Program-made: the position numbers and the translations under genes
In this document: piece after piece, positions 36,860-48,189 of the stretch
Position numbering within the stretch: position 1 is the first letter of the stretch
Layout of the letters: each line of letters starts with the position of its first letter
From: Neoconidiobolus thromboides FSU 785
Lineage: Eukaryota > Entomophthoromycota > Entomophthoromycetes > Entomophthorales > Neoconidiobolaceae
NCBI GenBank assembly: GCA_025603075.1
Contig: MU626279.1
Span: 101,952 to 165,951, forward strand
Reading direction: 5' to 3'
Length of the DNA stretch: 64,000 nt
Notes under the pieces: model-generated
Databases searched by the model: none
What the model saw: only the letters and a program-made list of their open reading frames with translations
Told to the model about the DNA's origin: nothing

Positions 36860-38307
36860 ATGAAATCGAGAGCTCAGTTTTTAATAAAAAGTCAATCCTT
36901 TCAATATAGTGTAAAAAGCAGCAAACTGCTGGAAAATGGTAACAAACTTTACAATACATAGTACAAATTTAGTTCTAACAATTCTCAGAAAGCATTCAAC
37001 GTAGCACACAAAGGATCAAAGGGATGTATGATCTATATGGTCAAGATTATAAATTATATGACTCAATCATATCTCATTGCAAAAAAATAGTTCAACTATA
37101 CGGTTATCAGGGTATGAAAACACCAATATTAGAGCATAGCGAGCTTTTCAATCGAGGTTTGGGCCCCACATCTTCCGTGGTCATAGGGAAAGAACTATAC
37201 ACATTTAAAGATGAAAAAAACTCGATAGATTATACACTACGCCCAGAAGGTACAGCAAGTATTTTGAGGAGTATCAGCCAGAATAACCTATTACTGGAGA
37301 GTAGTCACAATAATCTAAGGTTTTATTATCATGGTCCTTTCTTTCGTCATGAACGACCTCAGCGTGGTAGGAATAGACAATTTCATCAGTTTGGAGTAGA
37401 GCTTGTTGGACAAGGAGGATACAACTCAGATTTTGAAGTTATTTTGATGGCAGAACAACTATTGAAAGAATTGGATATCAAAAGTGAGCTTCATATTAAT
37501 AATTTGGGTGATGAGGTAGATAGAAAGAAGTATATTATTGAGTTGAAAAGATATTTAAGTGATAAAAGAGAAAAGTTGAGCGAATTATCCCAGCAAAAAT
37601 TAGATAGAAATCCTATTCGAATTTTTGATTCTAAAGATGAACGGGACCAAAGTATCTTATCAAATGGGCCCCAGTTAAATGAATATTTAAGTGGCGATAG
37701 TAAAGATAGATTCGAATTAATTAAAGAGAAATTGATAAAGTTTAATGTACCTTTTGTATTAAACCCTCATTTAGTTCGTGGTTTAGATTATTATCAAAAT
37801 ACAGTGTTTGAGTTTATTTCTAACGCAAGTGTATTAGGTAAATCTCAAGCTACTATTTTAGCAGGTGGGAGATATGATGGATTATTAAACAAAATCATGA
37901 ATAATAATAGTCCCACTATTATTCCTAGTATTGGATTTGCATTGGGAGTTGAAAGGATCAGTTTATTATTAAAAGGAAAAAAACTAAAAGAGAAAGAAAG
38001 TGTACTATTAGTTGCTATTCACAAAGAAGCTATAACATTAACGAATCAGATGGCTATAGAGTTAAGGAAAATTGGAATACCTACCGTTGTAGAAACGAAT
38101 TTCAATACTAATTTATCAAAACTAACTAAGAAGTATACTAGTCTAAATAATGAGTTCAACAATATTAAGTATTTGTCTTATTTTGGAGAGGATGAAGTAA
38201 AGAATCAACAGTTTAAATTAAAAAATATTCTTAGTAAAGAACAAAGTTTATTAGACTTTCAAAGTTTTATTGAGTTTATTAAAAAAGATTTTACTAATAA
38301 AGACTGA
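36860..38307 (+). CDS. Histidyl-tRNA synthetase, bacterial type, probably mitochondrial
   Basis: A 465-residue class II synthetase from exon 36860-36938 and exon 36989-38307, joined by a 50-bp phase-1 intron. An unspliced reading would start at 37024, inside the conserved KGMYDLYG N-terminal motif, which shows the upstream exon is real. The added leader (about residues 1-27) has Lys/Arg, Ser and Gln and no acidic residue until Glu 26, as in a mitochondrial presequence. Motif 1 region, TLRPEGTAS, motif 2 GPFFRHERPQRGRNRQFHQFGVE, the HisA signature LVRGLDYYQNTVFE, AGGRYDGL and motif 3 ALGVERI are all of the bacterial type; cytosolic HTS1-type enzymes have LRYDLTVP in place of LRPEGTA. It charges tRNA-His. 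The C-terminal anticodon-binding domain is intact. Confidence 0.9.
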
Positions 38308-38565
38308 GTTAAAACCAATTTTTGTTTAAGCTTGTGCTATGTTATTTACTCTTTTAATATTAATATTTTATCTTTACTACCATTATGCTATTTATTTTAA
38401 TATCATCATCATTACTTTTTATTGTAAAACAATTCTTCCATTGATTCTGATTTTTTTATAAAATGTTGAAACTTAATTGGCTTACGAAAGAAAATCAAAA
38501 ACCGAATTTTAAAAATATCAAAAAATCGAAAGATAAACATAACAGTGTTTATTAAATACATTACA

Positions 38566-39834
38566 ATGGAGGTTCAAAAATTAAAAGAGGAGGGTTATGT
38601 ATGGGAACAAACTGAAAGGGAGATCATAATAAAATTTATAGTAAGCAAAGAAATACTAAAGAGGAATTTGAAGGTTCAGATCGAAGCGAATACTATTCAA
38701 GCTAAGGTTAACGATACTGAGTTGATAATAGAGGTAAATTAAAGAAAGGGTTATAATATGATAAAATTAATCCATTATTATTAGGGTAAACTTTATGCCA
38801 ATATAAAGAAAGAAAAATCAGATTATAAGCTTGAGTGGATAGTAAATAAACACTTAAATGAAGAATATCAACAATGTAAAATAACGTTAGTGAAGGATGT
38901 GGAAGGGAGCAAATGGCCATTGGTAATAACTTCAGGTATAAAATTGGGCCAAGAAGCGGATCCAAAAAGTATATTTTTGTTTGCGCAGTTAACAGAGGGA
39001 GTATTACCAGATAAAACAATGGAGCTTTATAAAAAATCAGCTGAGAAGGGGTACCTTTTAGCTCAGTTAAGGTTGGGAGATATCTTTGAGCTAGGAAATA
39101 AAGAAATGAAAAAAGAAAGTGATAAAGAGGAAGCTCTTAAATGGTTTCAGTTAGCAGCAGAAAAGAACTCATTAAGAGCTTTGTTTTATTGCACTAGTTA
39201 TTATTTTAAATCGGATTCAAAGCTTAGTTTACATTATGCTTTGATTACCTTTAATTTATTGAAAGAGAAAATTATTGAACCAAAACATATTGAAAAATTT
39301 GATGCTTATGGGGAGCCAGTAGTGATATCAGAAGAATTTAAAGCTAAAAATGAAGGGAAACTTATGGAGTTGAAAATTTATATCAACACTTGCTTTATAA
39401 TAGCTACTTTATTTTTAGAAGGTAAAAACGGACTTCATTCTGACCCTATTAAAGCTTTATTTTATTGGAAAAAAGCAAGTTTATATAACCATGCTCCTTC
39501 CTGTTATGAATTAGCCCTTCTTTACAAGCAAGGTTTAGGCACTACGCAAAATTTATATCTCGCTGCCACTTATTTTTATAAAGCTTTTGATATCGATCCT
39601 AATTTTCTCGTACCTAACGATACTATTCCTAGAGAGCAATTAAATTTCGTAAAGAAAACTCAACTTGATGATGAAATCATAAAAGAGAATGTGATTGCTA
39701 CTGATTCTCCTATTGCTAAAGATATTCCTAATAATCAATCTACTTCAAATAATTCCATGCGTTGGGTAATAGGGTTATCTGCTGTAGCAGTACTTTCAAT
39801 TGCGTTTATTACATTAAGAAATAAACAACGATAA
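38566..39834 (+). CDS. CS-domain / Sel1-repeat tail-anchored protein
   Basis: A 405-residue protein from exons 38566-38733 and 38785-39834. Residues 1-90 form a CS (p23/NudC-like) beta-sandwich: YVWEQTEREIIIKF, IQAKVNDTELIIEGKLYANI, YKLEWIV. Then come Sel1-type helical repeats (AQLRLGDIFELG, EALKWFQLAAEKNSLRALFY, KALFYWKKASLYNHAPSCYELALLYKQG split over positions 205-235). One hydrophobic segment near the end (WVIGLSAVAVLSIAFITL) followed by RNKQR is a C-terminal tail anchor; the basic tail would suit the mitochondrial outer membrane or ER. CS domains bind HSP90 or client proteins and Sel1 repeats are scaffolds, so a membrane co-chaperone is plausible but unproven. The ATG at 38566 is chosen over an earlier GTG. 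Confidence 0.82.
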
Positions 39835-39972
39835 ATAAATCTCAGTAATATATAATAAAAAAATAAAATGAACAGTTATTGTTTTAATCATTTATTATTT
39901 ATAAACTTATAAAATAAATGTTAATAAAAACGAAAGTCATTGTAATTAAGATTATTAACAACATTTCGTTTA

Positions 39973-40926
39973 TCATCCATCCAAAGGACGATTGAACCCA
40001 CCTTTCCTATTCATATATTGACGATATTGCCTTTGTTTTTTTACATGAGCCCCAGAAACATCTGCATCATCAACTTTTTTGCCCTAGTTTAGTAAGTAAA
40101 AAAATCAACATTAAATAGTATATTTTTTACCTTTGTAGTTTCAAAAGAACCTATTCCCATTAGTTTCATCATCAATTGTTCAGGTGTTAATTCAGCTAAA
40201 AGTATTATTAATCAAAGTTAAAAATTTGAGAAGCTAATCAATACCATCTGGGATTTTACTAAGATCCAACCTAAATAAAATTGATAAATAAATATCTTGC
40301 TAAGTAATATAGTCTACTCTTACTTTTCTTCTTCCTTTTTATCCTCTTTTTCCTCTTCTTCTAAAAGATCAATTTAATTTTTTCAAAAGTAAAAATAAAA
40401 TAAATTACCATTCACCTCCAGTTCTTTTTTTTTTCCTTTCTTTTTATTCTTTTTGCGTGTAGCTTGCTCTTCTGGACTATTACTTCTAGAAGGCGATCGT
40501 CTTCTTCTACCTGGAGATCTTGACCTTCTATTTTCAATGCTCTTTGAACGTGATCTTCCTCTTCTATAAGGTGATCTTGCTCTTCTCCTATAATTAGGAC
40601 TTCTTGAACGGGATCGACCCCCTCTATAAGGGGAACGGGAGCTCCTCCTTCTCCTTGGAGACCCACCTCTTTTTTCTCCTCTTGAATAAGCTAAGTAATC
40701 TTCCATTTCAAGGGCATAGTCTTCAAATGATAAATTAATTGCTGAATTCCAATGCTTTATTTAAATGTTTACCATCTCTTGCTCCACTTCGCCTACCATA
40801 CCTACTCCTAGATCCTGATCTCTCCCTTGACCCCCATCTTCTTCGATCCCTTGATTCTCCTCTCTCTCTTGATCCATCTCTTCTTCGATCCCTTGAATCG
40901 CTTCTTTCTCTTGATTTTTCTCTCAT
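39973..40926 (-). CDS. SNRNP27: U4/U6.U5 tri-snRNP 27K protein
   Basis: A 234-residue protein from six exons: 40926-40773, 40720-40409, 40360-40324, 40270-40245, 40195-40131 and 40083-39973. The first half is an RS domain dense in Arg-Ser, Arg-Asp and Arg-Glu pairs. The C-terminal 55 residues carry the family signature: [18 protein letters not shown], followed by [22 protein letters not shown]. This is SNRNP27/SNU27, a component of the spliceosomal tri-snRNP that helps hold the 5' splice site during activation. The last three exons are small (26-111 nt), so raw frames show only the RS region. Confidence 0.93.
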
Positions 40927-41255
40927 ATTGAAATAAAATGAAAAAAATAAACTTTTAAAATTCAAATTCAAAGTCAAATATCTAAAAAAGTTCAAAGGTT
41001 TATAATACAGTACAAAATTATACATGAATGAAGTAATGAAGTAAAAATATTATAAAAGAATACCAACATAATACTTAACGTAGTATAATAATATTATTAA
41101 AAATGTATAGTAAAAACATAAAACTACAGGTTCTATAAATGCTAAGATAAAATTTTATTAATCATCCAATTTTTAGAGTAAACATAAAATTAAATTTCCA
41201 AAGGCTCGTTGAACTTTTCTAATTCTGCTCAATATCCCTCTCATTACTCTCTATT

Positions 41256-43398
41256 TTATTTATCCTCTTCGTCTTTACCTTGGTCCTCTTCTTTCTTTGC
41301 TGCATTGCTTTCTTCTTTTTCTTCACCATTAGTTTCATTTTCAGCTGGATAGCCATAACTATATGAGCCATCATAGTGTCCTGAATAATCATATTGTTGA
41401 CCAGAAGGAGCAGATTTGGCATTAGGATCAGTGCCATAATACTCGCTCCCATAGGCATAGGCATTAGATGCAGACTCCTCAATATTAGATTGACCATAAG
41501 CAGCTGAAGTTGCTTCACCCTCAGCAGTAGGATAAGCATAAGCAGAACCTTCACCTCCTTGGGGATATGAATAACCCATTGAGGCATAATAAGCAGCATA
41601 ATAATCATTGTACTGCTTCACGTAGGCCTCATAAGCAGCAACTGCTTCAGGGTCATTGGGATCTGGAGCCTGATAAGCTGGGTTACTGGCTGCTGCATTT
41701 GGATCTTCTTCCCCTTCGTTGTTACCTCCTTGCGCTCCATAGTTACCTCCTTCTGCTCCAGTACCTGGATACTTGTATTCACTGTTCTCATATCCTGGAT
41801 ATTGATATCCTGCTTCTCCTTGATATGCCGATTCAGCTCCTTGATAACTATATCCTGGATATTGTCCATAACTTCCACCACCATAGCCTGAGTTATATCC
41901 TGAATTTGCATACATTGGGTTTACATAGCGGCTACTAAAAAAGATTAATACTGTAACATCAAATAATATAATACACTTACTTATTATATGGCTAATTATT
42001 ATAAGAAAATAAAAGATTAATATTAATAAATAATTCAAAAGGACTACATAGATGATATCCCTTTTTAAAAAATGGAAAACTTACTGCTGCTCCAACGTTA
42101 ATTTTTTCGTTAATAAGGTTCTTAGCGTATTCGATGTTACTTTGAGTCCCTAACCATAAAAGTTAATATTAAAATAGACAAAAGAATAGTATTACCTGAG
42201 ATATTAATAGTACGGGTAGGAGGGGTTGGGGTAACGTCTGGCATTTCAATGAAAATTTTGGTCCTAGTCTGTTGCATTAAACCTTTGATAGTTTCACCAC
42301 CTATTCCAAGAAATTAATACTTTTCAAAATGATTTAGCCAATCCAATACCTCTCCCAATGACTAGTCCTACTTTGTCTGTAGGAACTTGAATTGAAGATT
42401 TTTCGAATCCATTTAAATTTTGATTATTACCACCTCTTGGAGAAGTATACTCTCCATTAAGAATCTGAGTAATAAACTCTCTTGCTTTTCTAATGCATTC
42501 TTCAGTTCCTTGAATATTTATGAATTTTTCGTTTTTTAATATCTGTTCACTGGTTTGTTCCATAACTACGTTCATACGTGCTCCAGAAAATTCCATCAAT
42601 TCACGGATAGTTTCTCCACCTCGCCCAATAACTAAACCCACCTTGTTATTTGGGACTGAGACTTGTTCTCGGCGTATATTAGATGGAACTCCTAACGTTT
42701 GTAAAATAGAACTTGTTGGGGTATTCAAATCGATAAATTTTTTCATATCAAAATCTGGACTTTGACTTGATACCACTAACTTATCGATCATCTCTTTACC
42801 CTTTCTAACTTGCTCTTTACTTCCGCTTAAATCACCTTTACCATACCTTTCACCATCCGTATTTTCTTCCCTTAAATTTAATGTTGCCCCACTGATATCC
42901 TGGATGTGTTTCAAGTACTCTAACTTATATTTAATAATGATTTTTAAGGTATTAATAGGTATTTCAAAATCTTGTGTAATTTTGTCCTCTGAGATCCCGG
43001 GTCCATAAGCTGATTTCATATAAGATGACCTACTTTGTTGGTCAGAACTACCTAAACCATATTTATTGTTATAACCTGTTTTGTTAATATATAAATTTAA
43101 AAATAAATTTAATTTATATAGTAAGCTTACCTTCGTTATTAGAATATTGCCTTTTACTATCTCTTTCATACCCATAATCGTAATTTCTTGAGCTGCCTTC
43201 TGCTTTTTTGCCCTCGTCATTACTTAAGGTTCTCTTCCTACTATCAACATCTTCGTTAGGCATACCATGAGCCTCTTTAGCTTTAGCAGCGATGGCTCTA
43301 GCCTTAGCTATTGCGTCCAAAAAGCTGGCATCCGTGTTCTTTGACTCACCCTTCGATAAAGAATCTGGTGGAGGAACTGCATGATATCCTTCACTCAT
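41256..43398 (-). CDS. KH-domain RNA/ssDNA-binding protein, FUBP/KHSRP-like
   Basis: A 617-residue protein from exons 43398-43131, 43075-42350, 42300-42196, 42149-42085, 42001-41991 and 41934-41256. Three KH domains are seen. The first is degenerate, lacking the GXXG loop; the second has the loop in VGLVIGRGGETIRELME and the third in VGLVIGRGGETIKGLMQ, the latter interrupted by an intron. The C-terminal 230 residues are Tyr/Gly/Gln/Ala-rich with YPGY and YAYP repeats and an acidic tail. The layout fits far-upstream-element-binding proteins, which bind AU-rich RNA or ssDNA. Exon 5 is only 11 nt (codes P-Y-N plus two bases). The frames opposite and beside the repeat region are shadows. The 5' end faces the arrestin gene across 640 bp. 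Confidence 0.88.
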
Positions 43399-44038
43399 CG
43401 TTTATTTTTTAAAGTTAATTGATTAACAATAATATGTCTCAACTTAGGCTTCCTTAGTTTTTGAAATTTTATGTTCTGCCTCCTTTTATTGGCTCCTTAC
43501 TTATTTTTCTTTCCTACTGTTCCCCATTTTTAAATCTCTTTTTAATATTTTATTGGTTCTTTTTTGCCTGTAATAGACTGAATCAATAAAAATTTTAAAA
43601 AACCTTAGTGCGAATATTAACATAACGATATAGTATTGTCTATATTAGTTTAATATTAAAATTATTCATCTCTAAATAGAATATATTGTCGATATTACTA
43701 TTAAATTATAAAATAGAGTTTTTACAGTATTTAAGAAAGGTATTTAAAGCAAATTCGTAGTTTCAAGGCAATCCGACATTTAAAATTTTTAAGAATAAGG
43801 CCAAATGATTATAAAATTTCACTACCAATCACACCTGAGTTTCTAATTTTTAAACTTAAGTTTAAAGTGAAAACCCGAAATTCAAGACGATCTAAAATAG
43901 ACAAGTAAAAAGTAACAAAAGTCTTAAAATAGAAATAAAAAATTGGTTAAAAACTCAAAATTAAATAATGATTGCTTTTATCTTAATATTCTTTCGCTTA
44001 ATAAACAATAACTATTTATCTTATTTAATAAAAAAACT
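43399..44038. other. Divergent intergenic region
   Basis: 640 bp between the KH-protein and arrestin starts; likely promoter region of both, with no single motif that I can call. Confidence 0.5.
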
Positions 44039-45379
44039 ATGAAATATTTGAACTTGCAATCAGTGCTACGTACAAATGCAACGAACGTCTTACACAACAA
44101 TTATAATCAACTAGAAAAAAAGAGTATGGAGTTAAAAGGAGTAACTGGTAATCAAGAATTAAAAGGGTTTGGGATTGGGCAAAATAAATGGAGTAAAGAT
44201 AGTCATATAAAAATAAATATACAATTAGATATGAACGATGTAATCAAAGCAGGAGATTTATTGAAGGGGACTATTCTATTAGAGTGTTTTACATGTGAAT
44301 TCGTGCTTTTGGATCTTAAAGTAGCTATTTTAGGTGTTGAAGGTATTATATTGTTATATATTCTGAATAAGTATTAATGTTGAACTTAATATAGAGATGA
44401 TAGGAAAAATATATCCGACGACAAATAGCTTTTTACTAAGTTTAGCTAGTGTGATGGATCATGATAAATTAATATTAGAAAACTTTGACCGATATGGTTG
44501 TAAAAAGCCAATTATTGAGTTTCCATTCGAATTACAAGTTGCCCAAGACATCCCTTCTTCTTTCAAGCATCCTTATGCTGCTATTCGATATTTTATATTT
44601 TGGTAAGAACTATTCAATATATTAATTCATAATATAACAAAACACCTACTAATTACTTCATTAAGTCAGGCTAATATACGATATTTAAACACAGGAGTTG
44701 AAAAGTCGTTATTTAATCAAATTGAAGTGAAAATAATTGAGAAATGCAATATTGAAAACAACCCAACAATTATTGGGGAATATTACAAAAAATACAAACC
44801 CTTTCATTTAAATTTAAATGGATTTTCCTTTTCAGCAGTAATCCCTAATAAATACAACATAGCCGGATTTCCAATAAAATTAAGAATCAATGGTAGTAAT
44901 ACTAATAAGCTAAAAGTAAACTTACATATCATAATAACATACGATAAATATCTTATTGTTTGTAGATCAAAGAAATTAAAATACAATTAAACCGAAGTAT
45001 TATATTACTAAAAAAAGACCTTATAAATGTTAATAAAATCATTTTTAAGAGGATTGAAGAAATCGACTATAAATCTAAACTATATTTAGATCAACTTAAT
45101 AGTCCAGAATTCGACTTCAACTTATCTTTTGATATCCCAGTAATTTTGTTTTTATTTTATCTATACATTATTCATTCCATTAACTATAGCCACATGTCAA
45201 ATCAATTTCTAATAGCATATATTTTCAAGTTAACTATACTATCAGTATAAAAATAGGATTTAGCTATAAGTAAGTTCATTTATTTTTAGCTTCTAATTTA
45301 AAGTATTTAATGATTCTTTAGCTTTAAAGCCGTTTTAGAATTACCTTTAGTCATATTAAATCCGGCTTCTGTAGTTTAA
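44039..45379 (+). CDS. Arrestin-fold protein
   Basis: A 357-residue protein from exons 44039-44342, 44395-44602, 44666-44915, 44966-45139, 45190-45269 and 45322-45379, all in phase. It has beta-rich N- and C-terminal lobes: INIQLDMNDVIKAGDLLKGTILLEC, PIIEFPFELQVAQDIPSSF, FSFSAVIPNKYNIAGFPIKLRI, IKEIKIQLNRSI and the closing FKAVLELPLVILNPASVV, as in alpha-arrestins (ART/ARRDC family), which recruit Rsp5-type ubiquitin ligases to plasma-membrane transporters. No PPxY motif was seen, so ligase recruitment through PY motifs is not supported here; it could instead be a Vps26-like or retromer-type arrestin. It is shorter than many yeast ARTs. Confidence 0.8.
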
Positions 45380-45614
45380 ATTTTATTTTAATATAGACTT
45401 AAACAAAAGTTATTTAATCAGTTTATTTTTATTGTTTTAAGATTTACTAGAATAGGCCTTTAATTTATAAAAAAAATAAAAAAGGTCATTTTATTGCTAT
45501 TTATAATAAATGAATTCTCTATAATATAATATTAACTTACATTTCATTATTATTTTTAGTAATACAATATAAAAATATTAAGCAACAAAAATATATCTTT
45601 AATAAGAGAATCTA
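45380..45614. other. Intergenic spacer
   Basis: AT-rich; T-run near 45590 on the reverse strand can terminate the tRNA-Ala at 45615-45687. Confidence 0.5.
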
Positions 45615-45687
45615 TGGAGAACCCGGGCATCGATCCCGGTGCCTCTCGCATGCTAAGCGAGCGCTCTACCATCTGAGCTAGTTCCCC
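45615..45687 (-). tRNA. tRNA-Ala (anticodon AGC), second copy
   Basis: All 73 nt are identical to the plus-strand copy at 1756-1828, including acceptor stem, anticodon AGC and discriminator A. Flanks are unrelated apart from the repeats that lie beyond 100 bp. The identity reflects either recent duplication or strong selection on a tRNA gene. Confidence 0.97.
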
Positions 45688-45785
45688 TTATCCGCTCAAT
45701 AAAAAAAAAATATATTAATTGCAGATATTACAAAAACTACTGTGCTATAAGCACAGTATAAACATAGATAACAAACTATATTTAA

Positions 45786-45908
45786 ATATGGGGATGTATT
45801 TTTGTATTTGAGAATTTTACTAACAATTTTCCCACTCAAAAACGCTTAAAAGATGAAAAAAACAATGAAGCCGAAAAAAACAATGAAGCCAAAAAAAACA
45901 TCCCTATA
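45786..45908 (+). repeat. ~105-bp inverted-repeat element, copy 7 (with internal duplication)
   Basis: Forward copy with intact ATATGGGGATGTATTTTTG and ACATCCCTATAT ends. An 18-20 bp stretch (AAACAATGAAGCC...) is duplicated in tandem near the right end, making it longer than the others. Confidence 0.85.
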
Positions 45909-46041
45909 TTTTTATCATCAAAGTGTAATCAAGACTATTTATATCTTCACTTGTATATATAGGTTAGTTTAAAAGCTTTATTTAATTTTTATTTAACTTA
46001 AATCTTTAGTAAAAATTATAAAAATTATGTTTTTTATATAT

Positions 46042-46504
46042 TGTGAAATCTGGTACTCAGGGTTTGGAGTCAAGAACAGCTATTGTTGGGTTGACTACAC
46101 TATAAGTCGAAAGGTCTTAGTTTATGTGACTAAGATAGACTTGGATTATGAGGAATAGCACGTAATAGGTTACAAGCTATACAAGACAAATAGAATGGAC
46201 AATACTAATGCAAAATCTATGTAAAACACTATTAAAAAAACTTAGTGACTTTATTAAATGTCCGAGATGTCAGGAATAATTCAGCTAAAAAGCCTCAAGC
46301 TACTATACTCTGTAAACTCTTTTATACTCTGAAAAGTATAAATATCAAAATGAGAAGATAATATTCTTTGGAATGGAGCTAGAAATTCTCATAGTAAATC
46401 AAAATAAGAACGTGGGATTGATTTTCTCTAAACTCGAGAACACAACAGCTTAGGCGATTGTTATGCTATAATTAACCATGGGACTGACAAAGCGATATTT
46501 CATA
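46042..46504 (+). mobile_element. 460-bp TG...CA element, copy B (solo-LTR-like)
   Basis: 463 bp from TGTGAAATCTGG to GCGATATTTCATA, the reverse complement of copy A at 2189-2650 with similarity along the whole length. The right terminus has decayed (CATA for CACA). Lies 355 bp from the second tRNA-Ala. No target duplication or coding capacity seen. Confidence 0.7.
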
Positions 46505-46676
46505 ATATCATTTTAATGTAAAATGCAAAAACAATTTTTATGTGATAAATTTCTTTTAAGATTAAAATTAAAATTACTTTTTTCAACAAAATCATTAAGT
46601 TTTTTATATAAATATTTTATATAGGTCATATAATTATATTCTTTATTTTACTTGTTTTGGATAGTTTATAGCTTAC

Positions 46677-46745
46677 TATATGGGGATGTATTTTTGCGTT
46701 TAAGAATTTTACTAATAATCTTTCCGCTCAAATAGCACTTAAAAA
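46677..46745 (+). repeat. ~105-bp inverted-repeat element, copy 8 (3'-truncated)
   Basis: Intact left half from TATATGGGGATGTATTTTTG to AAATAGCACTTAAAA; the right half is missing. Confidence 0.8.
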
Positions 46746-47089
46746 TCCAGTAAGAAAAATAGATTTATATAATATATATGCCTGATACATAATTAGAAAA
46801 AAGTTATTTAGTAAAATAAATATAATGATAAAAAATAAAACGAAGCTAGAAAAATTTCCTAACAAACAAAAAAAGTTATATAAATTATATAGATTTATAT
46901 TAATATCTGAAAAAATATATTTAAAAAAATTATTAAAAAATTGAATGATAATTTTAAAATATAAAAATAAGAATAAGACCAGGAGATTCAATAAATCTAA
47001 ATCATTATAATAAACAAGCTATATCAGCATTAGGGTTTAGTATTTTATATTTAAAAAATTCATAAAGTAAATAATAGCTTAAATATTAA

Positions 47090-47182
47090 CTTTGATTTCA
47101 TTACTTTTCTATTTTTCAAACGCTATTTGAATGGAAAAATTGTTAGTAAAATTCTCAAATACAAAAATATACCCCCATATAT
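47090..47182 (-). repeat. ~105-bp inverted-repeat element, copy 9
   Basis: Reverse-oriented copy lacking its left TIR, ending ACAAAAATATACCCCCATAT. Confidence 0.75.
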
Positions 47183-47593
47183 ATACTATATTGGTAAAAG
47201 CCTTGGTAATCCTGAAATTTCCATTAAATTTAGTAGAAGTTCTGCTAACTTACGATATAAATTATAATAATATAATCTAAAACTGTATTGTGGGTACTTT
47301 TGCTTTTTAATAAATCCTTTATTTTTATAGAATTTAAGCAAAGTTTTTGAAATATAAAATATTTAAAAATCGGATAAAAAATGAAATCAATTCAGACATA
47401 CCCATATAATAAACTTTATATTATTTAATTGATTTATTGTATCCACTATAAGTATTTACACTCAATACTTATTATTGTTTAAGATAAACGAAATAAATTA
47501 ACATATAAGTAACACAGCAGGAGAGAGTATATCCAACATTGAAATAACAGTAAAGAAAATTTATCTTAAATCAAAGCAAACAGCTTAATAATC

Positions 47594-47699
47594 ATACGGG
47601 GATGTATTTTTATGCTTAAGAATTTTATCAACAATTTTTCCACTCAAATAGTGCTTGAAAGATAGAAAAAGTAATGAAGCCAAAAAAACATCCCCATAT
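47594..47699 (+). repeat. ~105-bp inverted-repeat element, copy 10
   Basis: Near-full forward copy: ATACGGGGATGTATTTTT start, ACATCCCCATAT end. Confidence 0.88.
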
Positions 47700-48189
47700 G
47701 TAATTTGAAACTAATGAGTGAGTAATTGCTTTAAGAAAATATTTTTTAATTGTTTGAAATAACTATTAATCCTTTTCGTTAGTACATATAGGTTTATCCT
47801 TACATATCAAACCGTTAGCTATTAATTTTAACATATTAATTGATTTAAAGTATCTTTTTTGTTTGGTCTATATCAATATACGATACTAAAAATTTACTTA
47901 ATATATTTAAAGTAACTATAACCTTTAACGTCCTCATTTAACCAAATAAGGGAGTTGGTAGCATATGTAAAATCTTTCAATACTTTGAATTTTAATATTG
48001 TTTTACATTTCTATTTCCCTGAAATATAAAAGCCAACAGGTAGAGTGACAAACAATGGTGGTATAATTTAGTTAGACGATATTTTAAAATAGAAAACACT
48101 TGTAAAGTCAAAAGATTTATTTCTAGTGATACAATTCAATTAGCACATGTAAATGTCGTTTTTTGTTTTAATAAACCAGTATAAAGCAC

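Noticed and set aside
40739-42038. Several overlapping frames opposite SNRNP27 and the KH protein
   Set aside because: Shadows of Arg/Ser- and Tyr/Gly-rich coding repeats.
1756-46504. Large inverted segmental duplication linking the two tRNA-Ala regions
   Set aside because: Order from left to right is tRNA, short element, 460-bp element at both places while each unit is flipped; a simple inverted duplication would reverse the order. Sequence between the units is not shared.
46728-46991. 87-codon minus-strand ORF
   Set aside because: Phe/Leu/Asn low-complexity frame overlapping a truncated repeat; no evidence of a gene.
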